The notes under the pieces were generated by a model that saw only the letters and a program-made list of their open reading frames with translations, did no database searches and was not told the DNA's origin. From contig JARFIW010001469.1 in assembly GCA_036346225.1 (NCBI GenBank), forward strand, positions 12,370,001 through 12,434,000: a stretch of DNA of 64,000 nt. Reading direction: 5' to 3'. This document shows positions 35,101 through 41,462 of the stretch, piece after piece; the first letter of the stretch is position 1, and each line of letters begins with the position of its first letter. Position numbers and translations under genes: made by a program. Origin of the DNA: Platerodrilus igneus. Its lineage: Eukaryota; Arthropoda; Insecta; Coleoptera; Lycidae.

Positions 35101-38100
35101 GTGCGCAGCTCTTTATTATGTTAATTGGCGTTATATGCAAGTCTTAACTGGAAAAGTGACGCGTATAATTGTTTTATAGCGGGTTTTACCTGTATGTATT
35201 TAACCACCAACACCATTTTTAGAATTATTATACAAAATTACTCTTAGCAGTATTTTTAATATAACTCCGTCGTGTAACCTATCAAATTAGTATAGAATTT
35301 TCCTGGGGAATTGAACTTAATTATCACGTCTTTTAAAATTAGCTCCAACAAGGACCCGCATAGTGTTTTAATATTCAAAAACCTAACAGCAAAACACCTC
35401 TACATTTTTATTTAGATTAAATTCGATAATACAGCAATTTTTAAAAAAAATATTTATACAATATTTTATAGTTTTTACTATTTCTATGCACTCGTCTGCG
35501 CGGGTGAGTCTATTTAATTAGAGAGGAGCCCGCATTTACTTTAAATAAAAAATATTCTACGTCAAACGTTTCACCAACATGGAATTTCAAGGATGTAAGT
35601 GACGCGCGTAATTAAATGCGATCTTGGACCAAGTAATTAGATTACTAGAAATGCACCCTATATTCTGTTTGAGGAAATTCAATACAAATTGGGTAATAAT
35701 CAAATAATAGATGTCTGCCGAATTCCGGGGCGATGTTTAAATTTTTTACCATAGATTTTAGAGAAATTTCTGTCACTATATTCCTGCATATTACAGTTTA
35801 TTCTCTTATACGTTTCTAAATTGTTGCACTTCAACTACAGGTATAGATCGAATTATGTTAAACTCGATCGGTTTTATATTCACTGGCTACAATATTATTA
35901 CTTTAGTTTATCTCGGATATTGAACCGTAAAGCATTGTAACAGGAAAATGATTTCTAGAAAAACGTATACCAAGGAATGTTTGCAAGAAGCTCTTAATAA
36001 GGTTAAACAAGGTGTTGCAACAATGTACTCTGCTAGTAAGAAGTTTAGGATTCCAAAGTCGACATTGCGCGACCATCTCATACGATCGCAGAGTAAAACA
36101 GATAAAAGTGTAGACAGTTACATCTTTGATATACAAACAACTAATTTACAAACTGCGGAAATGTGCACAGGAAGTACTCTAAGATGTACAGCAACACCTA
36201 CCTACTCAGATGGTAAAGATGATAAAGAAGTTTGTAAAAGAAGTTTTAAGATGCAAAAACAAAAGTTTAATATTGAGGAAATGAACTCTGCAAAAAATAA
36301 TGGAAATGCTCGTCATAAACCATCAGAGCAAACAATAAATGAATCAAGTTTTATGGATTACACCCCAAATTCTGATAATTAGGATTCAACACAGGAAAGC
36401 AATAGTCGGGGCACGAAAATACCGATGTATATAAAAAGGGATGTTGAATTAAAAAATACTCATCGTACTGAGCACAGTTCAGATGATGCATATATTCACT
36501 TTAATGTACATGGGTTGATTGAAAAACTGCAGTTGCTAGTTACTGTTGATTATCACAACCATCGAGATATGTATAACCTAAATGAAATTATCTCTATAAT
36601 ATCTAAACTTCGAAAAAAGGAATTATAGAATAGAACGACAACAAAGTTAGATGGGGGTAATTATTTATACATATTTTTCAAAATTGTAAAATTGGAATAG
36701 TCTGCATCTGCATTTTGCTAAGTAAACATCGTAATAAAAATGACCGGAGAAAGAATTATATCTTTAGATGCTATGAAAATTTTAGAACAAGTTGTCAAGG
36801 AGATGAAAAAAAGTTTATAAAACAATTCAAATAGCAAACATTTGAATGGTATGTCTAATGAATCTCTGGCAAATACTAAAATAGTGCAAGATGAACTTGC
36901 ACATGATAATGTTGATGCGAAAGATCAGAACATAGACTTCAAGTCAGACGTTTCTGACAGAAAAAGAAAGAGACAACTTAAATCGTATACTAAAGAGGAT
37001 TTAAATAAAGCCCTTGACGAAATAAACAAAGGATGGATTACTGGTTCAGAAGCATTCGAAATCTACAATGTTCCAAAAGCTACACTCTATACGAAACTCA
37101 GATCAAACGAAAATCGTGTACAAAATTTGGATATGTATACTGCACATTTGTCAATTAAAAAGAGGAAAAAGTGACTTTTGTGTGTGTATTAGTTTTAAGG
37201 AATAAAAATATATTTCTATGTGTAGTGTACTTGTTAAGTATTTGAATTGAAATATAAATATGGTTTCAAACGTTTTGGTTTTATTTATATATAATGGTAT
37301 TGTTAGGAAGGAATAAAAATACAATATGTCCGTTACTCGGAAGCAGTAGCGGAATCTTGGTTTATGTAATATCATCAAAGTTGAACAAAAAAAATTTTTA
37401 AACTACAAGGCATGTTTCAAACACGCAGTTGTTCTCATTTCTATTAAAATTAAATGTGGCGCTTATATACAACATATAAATTTTTATAACTTAAAACCAT
37501 AATTTTTGAGTATTGTGAAACTATCTAGATTTTAAAAAATACAAGTATAAAATGTAGCGGTAACGTTAGTTCGGTTTTAAGAGTAATGTCGAAAAGTCGC
37601 TTGTTTACATTACTTGAAAACGCAAACCGCTTTGCTTAGTCTCCTTTCGGTTTAATTTAATTACAGAAAAATAACTACATTAGCTTTCACAATAACAACA
37701 GTCAAAGAATTTCAGCAAATCTAAAGGGTACTCACTAAATGATTTACAAAATATTATTCCTTTGCAAATTGTAAATAGTGCTTCTATTGACATGCGGTTA
37801 GTATAATGCAAACTACGCTTTTATGACGATTTCAAAAAGGTTACTAAAAAATTCACAAATAATTATCTCGATATATTTAAAGCATTTTTCTAAAAACGTG
37901 GATATAGTAACACTAAATGAAGGTAAAATGAACTACATTCTAATTGTATTATTCTGGTAAAATTTATCAATATGCTCTAGGCAAATATTAATTTGGTTTA
38001 TCACGGTTGAACTATCACTCCTTACTCATGTGTTGTTGAAATCTATTTACAATGCAACAATAATAGTGACTATAAAATACAAGCCATTTACAAAAATTGT

Positions 38101-41100
38101 TAATAGATTTATACACAATTAAATTATATAGTTTGTATCTTTTGTTTTAATAAAGCTATATACAAATACGCTCGCCGCCTACCAGCTCGTCCGCTCGACC
38201 GCTAGTCCGACCTAAGTCGGATGAATCCGACCTAAAATATATACTGTAACTAAAGCAGGAGCATTGCACCTTACAAATTTTAATATCTATAACCGTTGTT
38301 ATCGAATACTCGTTCTCCGTAACGGGATACAAATAGAACCACCTTGAGTGCAAAAAGCCGTAAACAAGGGGTTCCGAGATAGAACGTGGACTGTAATTAT
38401 TAAGGGGTGAGGTGAGAACAGTTTATAGGAGTAGAATCATACAAAGGCATAAAAACACTTACCGAAAGTTCCTTGGGCACTTGAGAGGCACTAAACACTT
38501 TAACTACCGCCTTTGGCCAAGGGTTGAAGGAAAGGAGGGAGACAGGAAAGGAAGAGGCCAATGCCGGATTAGAAGAAGAGAGCAGACTTATTTTGACTAG
38601 TTGTGGCTATCACGAGACTTGACGACCGACTCATATTAACTAGCGCGAACCATTCGGACCCGCTCGCGCGGAGAGAGGGAATGCCCCGAACGGGGACAGA
38701 TATGGCGCGTACAACCGTTTTCAAGTTATAAGTAAAAAGTCAAAAGGGCACTAGATAGTAATTCGGAAATAATTATATTGGTTGTACAACGCTCCAATTG
38801 AAAAATATATCTTCGCAAAATTTTGATATCTATAACAGTTTACGAGTTAGAGGCATTGGTATAAAATTTCCAGTTCTATGTTAAAATTTTTCTAAGTCCG
38901 AATTACTCAAAATTTTACCAAGTTCCAAAATATTCAAAATCTAAAGTAGTTACAAAAATGCCGAATGTATTCGCTCTGTTGTCCCAGACACCTCAACCTC
39001 ATTCACTAATAATGTGCATGAGCATACCCCTTATAGCTTCGCATACTACATCAAATGCAATTATAATGACAGGCAATATGTCGAACACCGCCATATCGCT
39101 TACATTCTCTTGATTAGGAACAGTTTTGCTATCCGACCTAGGTCGGAGGGAGACACTTTCACCTTAAGAGGCAATTTCACCTTATAAGACAATTTCACCC
39201 TATTTTGATGGAGATAAATTTAAGGAACTTTGCCATTAATGTACCCACAACCAGACCTAGATCCGACTATGCAAATAAAGAAATAGTTTAATATTATTGC
39301 AATATCACAAAAGTTATATGCAACAACCAATTTTAAATAAATTGTCTTTGAAACTTAAAATGGATGTTATGACTAAGTTTTATCATTACAGTGGTACCAT
39401 ATCTGGTTGAACCGAGAAACAGCGCAATTAAGTTGATGAATCGATGTGAATTGGTGTAGCTCCGACTCCCAGCAGGTGGGGTTGGGTCTGTCTGACCGCA
39501 GAAAAGTCGTAATAACTGTCTTTGTAAATTTTGGTATCTATATCAGTTTTCGAGTTAGAGGCCTTGGTACAAAATTTACAATTTTATGTTAAAATTAAAT
39601 TAAAATTAAAATTAAAGTCCGAACTACTATCATTAAAATCACATTAGCACTAATTGCTTTATAATGAGTTTTCTCATTAAAAACCCATTAGCACTAATTG
39701 CTTTTTAAGGAATTTTCTCATTAAAAACCCATTAGGACTAATTGTTTTTTAATGAGTTTTCTCATTAAAAACCAAGTGTGGACTTAGGTTAGATAAAAGG
39801 AAAAATTGATAGGTTAGGTCAGCGCCGCGGCGCTGACCTAACCTATCAATTTTTATTATCATTTTAATTATTATCATTATCATTATCAAATTATCATTTC
39901 TTACCTCATTTCAAATACTGTAACTACAATTTTTAAAATGTTGACAAATGATTTCACTTAACAAACAAATTTTGTTTTATTTAAAAGGGTTTGTTTTCTG
40001 TACCATTATATCATAATTAATTACATAAAAACGTCCTTGAAATCTTCATAGTGCATTTCACAAACCTGTATTCCTAAAATGCCAAAAAAATCCAAATTTG
40101 AATTTGGCGCCAATGAAGATAATTCATACTCGCATCGCGAGTGGCGCTTATTATGGTTTTTCAATAATATAAGGAGTTGCGTATCTATATCTACTTACTA
40201 ATCTATGAACGAAACGTTAAAGTGAAGATTTGAAACCCCATGTTGTTCAAAATTTTTTCTTTTTCTATTGTTTGATATTTTTTTAAATAGAATTGATAGA
40301 CCTCACAAACAATAAACAACATATTTCGTTTTCACTGTATAATTTGAGAACATCATTTTAATATACTCTAAAGTAAGCAACTTCTTTCCCGTTTAACTAA
40401 CGCTGTATCTCTTACCATTTCTGATATAACAATATCCCTTCGCATATAAAACACTCTGTATACGACACTGGGCAGTTTTTCTCATACTAAACGATGAAAA
40501 GCTTATGCAGCTGCTTATCACTGTATTGTCAAGTAGATATTACGTTCAAAGCGTTTTTGTAACAAACTAGAGTAGGTGCTGCGTCTTTGGTATTAGAAAC
40601 GGCCAACGTCACTTACGACACACCGCGTTGCAAGATATGTAAAATTATATAACGCAATAAAACACTATTTAAAATATTAAGAATTACGAATATTTCATTT
40701 ACTTTTTAGAGTCTCTGCGTAAGTGGCCACCAGTAACGTTTACCGATAGGAAGTCTATAAAACCATATACAATAGAACCAGAATTACCACGAGAAGAACG
40801 CATCTATTTAGAAAAAGGAGAAGAAATTTGGATTCCAATCTTTGCTTTGCATCGTGATCCACAGTATTATCCCGATCCCCAAAGGTTTGAACCTGAACGT
40901 TTTAGGGAAGCTCAGAAGCATAATATAAATAACTTGGTTTATTTACCATTCGGTAGTGGCCCAAGAAATTGTATTGGTACGTAAAGAAATCTTTAACGTA
41001 ATTTGCTATTTTATAAATTGCAGGGTCACGTTTTGCCTTACTAGAAATAAAGTTAATCATATTTTATATTTTACGGAATTTTAATATTGTTCCTACTACG

Positions 41101-41211
41101 AAAACTCAAGTACCGATAATATTAAGCCCAAAGCAACTATTTCCTATGCCCAAAGGAGGATTTTGGTTAGAACTAAAACCCAGAGCAAATACATTAACAA
41201 GCAAAATGTAG
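9222..41211 (+). CDS. Cytochrome P450, CYP9-like (six exons, 501 aa)
   Basis: Haem-thiolate monooxygenase, likely anchored in the endoplasmic reticulum and acting with P450 reductase on lipophilic substrates. CYP9 members commonly handle plant toxins, insecticides or pheromones; the substrate here is unknown. Joining 9222-9421, 9470-9633, 9681-10009, 10060-10417, 40710-40976 and 41024-41211 gives 1,506 nt with no stop before the final TAG. Signatures in order are an N-terminal membrane anchor (residues 3-18), C-helix WHDLR, I-helix AGFDTS (about 298-303), K-helix ESLR (351-354), PERF, and haem loop FGSGPRNCIG with ligand Cys438. The phrases RPDMLHLLMEARK and LPPESDPLF fit the CYP9 family of the CYP3 clan. 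All donors are GT and all acceptors AG, with consistent phases. The 30-kb fourth intron is the oddity. The subfamily is not assignable from sequence alone. Confidence 0.92.
9470..9633 (+). CDS. P450 exon 2
   Basis: Too short and Met-less to stand out as an ORF. Starts after the acceptor TTTTTCTAG and completes codon 67 (Arg). Encodes YCGIYQFHTPALLLRCPNL and the DFDVFPEHRKVLPPESDPLF segment. Donor GTAAAT at 9634; ends with one base of a Gly codon. Confidence 0.9.
9681..10009 (+). CDS. P450 exon 3
   Basis: Acceptor TATTGTTTAG. Carries the C-helix GQRWHDLRATLSPSF (WxxxR, haem-propionate contact) and the region through IIEIKDLFSRYTSDVIGTTA. One extra Gly before GQRW relative to the usual pattern arises at the exon 2/3 junction. 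Donor GTAAGT at 10010, phase 0. Confidence 0.9.
10060..10417 (+). CDS. P450 exon 4
   Basis: Acceptor TTGTTGTAG. Contains RPDMLHLLMEARK and the oxygen-binding I-helix FFLAGFDTSSSAM, then YELAINPDIQKRLQEEID. Ends at MDMVIS plus one base, with donor GTACGT at 10418. The missing ESLR partner is 30 kb away, at 40710. Confidence 0.92.
10418..12293. other. Intronic stretch without recognised features
   Basis: AT-rich intron sequence. The phrase GCACATCTCACTAGATA occurs twice in direct orientation (near 10738 and 11625). A GC-richer patch lies at about 11700-11890 and holds only a spurious frame. I identify no gene or named element. Confidence 0.5.
12294..12336. repeat. (TA)n microsatellite at the end of Penelope-like copy 1
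   Basis: About 43 bp of uninterrupted TA. It sits some 35 bp outside the 3' limit of the left Penelope-like element. Equivalent tracts flank the other two Penelope-like copies. Confidence 0.9.
12531..13527. repeat. Tandem duplication of the LINE A2 3' region, ~498-bp units
   Basis: The phrase TTGACGCAGCTCTAA recurs at 12531, 13029 and 13528, a period of 498-499 bp. Each unit holds a copy of the last LINE codons, a spacer, and a nested ~95-bp direct repeat (TTATGGTAAGRCTTRAGCAACGAA versions). The two units are nearly identical, so the expansion is recent. Copies A1 and A3 have only one unit. Confidence 0.85.
13528..15599 (-). pseudogene. LINE A2 reverse transcriptase ORF, broken
   Basis: Read on the minus strand, 14543-15331 covers the pre-RT and early RT region (WMEENCKGIQDDLRVGKTDR, LKINKAPGIDDIPAELI, PIPKKSGADRCENFR, EDQYGFRKDRGTREP). 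After single-base losses at 14400-14540, 13867-14403 carries the palm with intact RFADDIAII. 13528-13850 encodes the C-terminal SWTDRVTNEEVYRRI region. There are at least three frame breaks. It is useful as a comparison because it keeps Lys where copy A3 has a stop. Confidence 0.85.
15930..17612 (-). pseudogene. Penelope-like reverse transcriptase/GIY-YIG, copy 1
   Basis: The frame at 16190-17644 encodes a Penelope-type RT: YGLPKIHKVNVPLRPIVN, SLDVQSLFTNIPTN, GTAMGSPISSTIANLVMEE and KRYVGDCIICLP. The catalytic box reads YVGD instead of YVDD, so one metal-binding Asp is missing. After KLFPPIEHNNKTHT the frame is lost. One extra GT in a GTGTGTGTGT run near 16235, relative to copy 2, shifts into a premature stop. 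The GIY-YIG endonuclease (GVYIGNTKQYLRKRIYEH) follows out of frame down to about 15930. The element's own start is missing. Confidence 0.88.
17613..17772. other. Centre of the Penelope inverted pair
   Basis: A-rich linker between the truncated 5' end of copy 1 and the 5' part of copy 2. The open frame of copy 2 extends into it without a Met (INLTKRSIPTEVMNCLS), so the true start of copy 2 may lie here. Confidence 0.5.
17773..19711 (+). pseudogene. Penelope-like reverse transcriptase/GIY-YIG, copy 2
   Basis: 17773-19317 reads 514 codons. The N-terminal IPTEVMNCLSLGNKF matches the family's start, then the same RT blocks as copy 1 follow, including the defective KRYVGDCII. Near 19255 an extra TA in a TATATATA run, relative to copy 1, shifts the frame. 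The C-terminal GIY-YIG (INCTGCPGVYIGNTKQ, LRKRIYEH) then continues in another frame to a stop near 19711. Each of the two copies is thus broken by a different 2-base microsatellite slip, while sharing the YVGD change. Confidence 0.88.
20142..20188. repeat. (TA)n microsatellite at the end of Penelope-like copy 2
   Basis: About 47 bp of TA directly after the 3' end of the element. Confidence 0.9.
20189..21600. other. Intronic stretch without recognised genes
   Basis: Mixed-composition sequence. The last ~200 bp (from about 21420) may be the 5' UTR of LINE A3, since they lead directly into its ORF. I see no other coding frame, RNA gene or repeat. Confidence 0.4.
21601..24998 (+). mobile_element. 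RTE-like LINE copy A3, nearly full length
   Basis: Plus-strand element with endonuclease, RT, C-terminal domain and the family 3' region. It has one internal duplicate of the terminal coding segment (24400-24490 and 24870-24960) and ends AAGGTCGAAACAAAATTATGATGG. The 5' limit is uncertain. The CGGATCTCCGGGAGGGGG leader just before the endonuclease is shared in altered form with the LINE at 28630-30990. Confidence 0.85.
21621..24484 (+). pseudogene. LINE A3 endonuclease-reverse transcriptase, multiply broken
   Basis: 21621-22820 is an apurinic-like endonuclease (GTWNVRSLLRVNKL, LDILGISEVRWPDS, VIVMGDF-type VMGDFIASVG, ANIDNDHNLV). The usual Asn of GDFN is Ile here. A TAG at 22818 replaces the Lys seen in copy A2 (ENCKGIQDD). 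22836-23180 continues the linker and RT start (LNKAPGIDNIPPELI) up to another stop. From 23180 to 24060 the RT is riddled with indels, and the catalytic box reads RFVDNIAIS instead of RFADDIAII. 24203-24484 is the C-terminus (SWTDRVTNEEVYRRIGEE). Confidence 0.87.
24999..28629. other. Intronic stretch, 3.6 kb, no recognised gene
   Basis: Contains short frames at 25364-25603 and 27119-27364 without recognisable domains, and a GTC/GTCGCC trinucleotide cluster at about 27504-27522. A region at 27910-28260 has solo-LTR-like traits (TGTTACG start, an AATAAA at about 28083), but no target duplication was found, so I leave it unnamed. Nothing here supports a gene. Confidence 0.4.
28809..29546 (-). 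pseudogene. LINE B linker and early RT, downstream repeat unit
   Basis: 245-codon frame: ENKIPWITKDILNLIEERRK, AIKRKIIRNCRKAKEQWIDE, VEKVGRWQEYIENLYAGEE, LKNGKAPSTDKVQAETLK, then GEIPKDFKRSIIVSIPKGK. Equivalent to the A family region before the RT fingers. The first ~20 codons come from the duplication junction. The second repeat unit (29520-30105) repeats this segment with more damage. Confidence 0.8.
28880..30105. repeat. Direct tandem duplication inside LINE B, ~640-bp offset
   Basis: 28885-29515 and 29525-30105 align block by block (TCTCATACATATAGCTTACAAG, TGCACCTTATCTGTAC, TTTGTGTATACCCCAGAATATC). The second unit lacks a short piece near 29720. The joint is at about 29515-29525. Confidence 0.85.
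30115..30880 (-). pseudogene. LINE B AP-type endonuclease
   Basis: Two frames (30396-30848 and 30115-30411) overlap out of phase. Motifs are MNRLALDIVGISEVRWPEVG, LIILGDFNAQ and the C-terminal YPEADIDTDHNNVIMK (D-H catalytic end). The N-terminal GAWNVRSL-like start is lost in a frameshift near 30850-30880. The two frames are joined by a single shift near 30400. Confidence 0.8.
31021..31319 (+). mobile_element. tRNA-derived SINE, copy 1, with target duplication
   Basis: Head GAGGCGGCTCCGTGGCGTAG contains a pol III A box (TGGCGTAGTAG). A B-box-like GGTTTGAATCTC follows about 45 bases later. The body includes CACGTTAAAGATCCCTACC, and the tail is TTCGGGTGGACCATTGGAAAA. TGTGTACTTRG occurs on both sides (31010-31020 and 31320-31330). 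The pol III boxes and internal structure match the copies at 54.9-58.3 kb. Confidence 0.85.
31331..32039. other. Unassigned intronic stretch
   Basis: Very AT-rich after about 31560. Short frames at 31319-31543 on both strands lack domain signals. Nothing supportable. Confidence 0.4.
32040..32390. repeat. Composite minisatellite: CTCATTTGCTCC runs and 59-bp units
   Basis: 32040-32125 and 32185-32225 are built from the 12-mer CTCATTTGCTCC with small variants. From 32225 a 59-bp unit (ATTTACATGTAAATTCCCATA then AGGAGGGAAATGTGGAGAT) repeats at 32225, 32284 and 32343. An earlier unit is at 32134. ATTTACATGTAAAT is itself palindromic. Confidence 0.9.
32420..33135 (-). repeat. Satellite-like tandem repeat, second locus
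   Basis: Two diverged units (about 32440-32800 and 32805-33135), each with CTCAGCTAYCCAAATCTCT, TTAGATTGCATCATC, ATTTTAAGATTTTCT and AACAGATTTA blocks. Their reverse complement matches the tandem repeat at window positions 1-640. Confidence 0.8.
33136..33804. other. Unassigned stretch
   Basis: AT-rich sequence with no coding signal between the satellite and the next polymerase fragment. Confidence 0.4.
33805..34075 (-). pseudogene. Polinton-type PolB C-terminal fragment
   Basis: The minus-strand frame reads DPADNKHNIPHVNKKVVGK, FKDNFNGGLVLEFVSTKTK, KKIKEVSRSVVKNINVDSF. This is the segment after motif C in protein-primed PolB, where relatives show 'SDYPxNNxYGIxxxNKKxxG...KDENNG...FxGLRxKMY...KKxKGVxxSVV'. 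It parallels 5995-6290 of copy 2 but is more diverged. An acceptor-like TTTTTATTTTTAG precedes it at about 34063-34075. The rest of the polymerase is absent. Confidence 0.75.
34251..34975 (-). pseudogene. Unrecognised protein, ~240 aa, one frameshift
   Basis: An open minus-strand frame begins after a stop at 34976 (no Met until 34819) and runs to about 34395. There a one-base shift leads into a second open stretch ending at 34251. Readable segments include LGEFPPNSQHYIIEVGFHLY, GGLQPAIQVICCSGMCADST, FSYFDWKKLCTFQVEFQ and NLQEIICFQMTELRCRNF. Mixed charge, Cys pairs and no transmembrane run. I do not recognise the family. It lies just upstream of the PolB C-terminal fragment on the same strand, so it may be a gene of the same large DNA element. 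That link is inference. A host exon is the alternative. Confidence 0.45.
34976..35947. other. Unassigned stretch
   Basis: No coding or repeat structure seen. Base composition resembles the rest of the intron. Confidence 0.4.
35948..36628 (+). pseudogene. Pipsqueak-type HTH protein, frame 1 (one in-frame stop)
   Basis: Starts with ATG and a psq/CENP-B-like helix-turn-helix in residues 4-45: KTYTKECLQEALNKVKQG and SASKKFRIPKSTLRDHL. The rest is polar and low in recognisable domains. A TAG at 36380 interrupts, yet the same frame stays open to 36628 (AYIHFNVHGLIEKLQLL), giving 226 codons with one stop. Psq HTH domains bind DNA in host regulators and also head pogo/Tigger-type transposases; no DDE domain is present here. 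A partner frame with a second psq motif follows at 36740. It may be a decayed domesticated gene, a retrocopy, or part of a mobile element. Confidence 0.6.
36740..37174 (+). pseudogene. Pipsqueak-type HTH protein, frame 2 (one in-frame stop)
   Basis: ATG at 36740 opens MTGERIISLDAMKILEQVVK. A TAA at 36818 follows, then the same frame stays open to 37174. The second half carries a basic stretch (SDRKRKRQLK) and a psq HTH: SYTKEDLNKALDEINKGW and FEIYNVPKATLYTKLRS. It differs from frame 1 enough not to be a recent tandem copy. As in frame 1, a single in-frame stop sits early. Function unknown. Exons of a spliced host gene with mis-seen stops are also possible. Confidence 0.55.
37175..38249. other. 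Unassigned intronic stretch
   Basis: AT-rich, no domains. A palindromic phrase CCGACCTAAGTCGG lies at about 38208-38221 and reappears as CCGACCTAGGTCGG near 39134. Confidence 0.4.
38250..39640. repeat. Low-copy dispersed repeat, three diverged pieces
   Basis: The phrase AAATTTTRATATCTATAACNGTT recurs near 38274, 38818 and 39524. In the last two it is followed by CGAGTTAGAGGCNTTGGTA and later AAGTCCGAAYTACT. The unit spacing is about 545 and 705 bp. This may be a degraded satellite or MITE cluster. No coding content. Confidence 0.5.
39642..39773. repeat. 44-bp tandem repeat, three units
   Basis: Units start at 39642, 39686 and 39730 (CATTAGCACTAATTGCTTT then AATGAGTTTTCTCATTAAAAA). Each unit holds a short inverted repeat around TTTTCTC. 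Confidence 0.9.
39801..39854. repeat. Perfect 54-bp palindrome
   Basis: Two 27-base arms with no spacer, centred on GCGCCGCGGCGC. The arms contain ATAGGTTAGGTCAGCG and its exact complement. The GC core is conspicuous in AT-rich surroundings. Confidence 0.95.
39855..40709. other. Last part of P450 intron 4
   Basis: AT-rich, starts with ATTATCATT repeats. Ends with the acceptor TTACTTTTTAG before exon 5. No gene seen. Confidence 0.5.
40710..40976 (+). CDS. P450 exon 5
   Basis: No Met start. The first two bases complete GAG with the last base of exon 4, giving ESLRKWPP (K-helix ExxR). Continues through EKGEEIWIPIFALHRDPQYY, FEPERF and the haem loop FGSGPRNCI with Cys438. Donor GTACGT at 40977, the same donor hexamer as exon 4. 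Confidence 0.93.
41024..41211 (+). CDS. P450 exon 6
   Basis: Acceptor TTGCAG ends at 41023. Completes the Gly after CI of the haem loop, then SRFALLEIKLIIFYILRNF (L-helix) and the C-terminal PKGGFWLELKPR. Stop TAG at 41209-41211. Confidence 0.93.
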
Positions 41212-41418
41212 ACGAAAACGATGATCATCTAGAGATTTTGAAGCATATACAATAATTAATTAAAGAAAAACATATCTAATTTGTTTTTATTAACTTTATT
41301 TTATCAGATATTATCCAACCGTACAATATATCTACCAAAGGGTATGTAGCAGGAATGTATAGTATACAGTAGGAAATTAGTTTCTACAAGTGCTTTAAGA
41401 TATTTTACGAGTACTGCA

Positions 41419-41424
41419 AATAAA
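41419..41424 (+). terminator. Probable P450 polyadenylation signal
   Basis: First clear AATAAA after the P450 stop, about 208 bases downstream. The mariner insertion begins 39 bases further on, so cleavage would fall close to or inside the mariner end. Confidence 0.45.
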
Positions 41425-41462
41425 CACAATTTAAAGTGGCGGACCAAGGAAAAATACGTCTA

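Larger units (their letters stand above)
10418..40709 (+). other. P450 intron 4, about 30.3 kb, transposon-filled
   Basis: Donor GTACGT at 10418 and acceptor TTACTTTTTAG ending at 40709. The single base left at exon 4 and the two bases opening exon 5 rebuild GAG, the Glu of the ExxR motif, exactly as expected. The other introns are about 50 bp, so this one has grown enormously by insertion of LINEs, Penelope-like elements, a SINE, Polinton debris and satellites. A misassembly or an alternative closer exon 5 in another haplotype cannot be excluded. Confidence 0.85.

Noticed and set aside
39642..39773. CRISPR-like array
   Set aside because: Units are contiguous with no unique spacers, in a eukaryotic intron. 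They are a simple tandem repeat.
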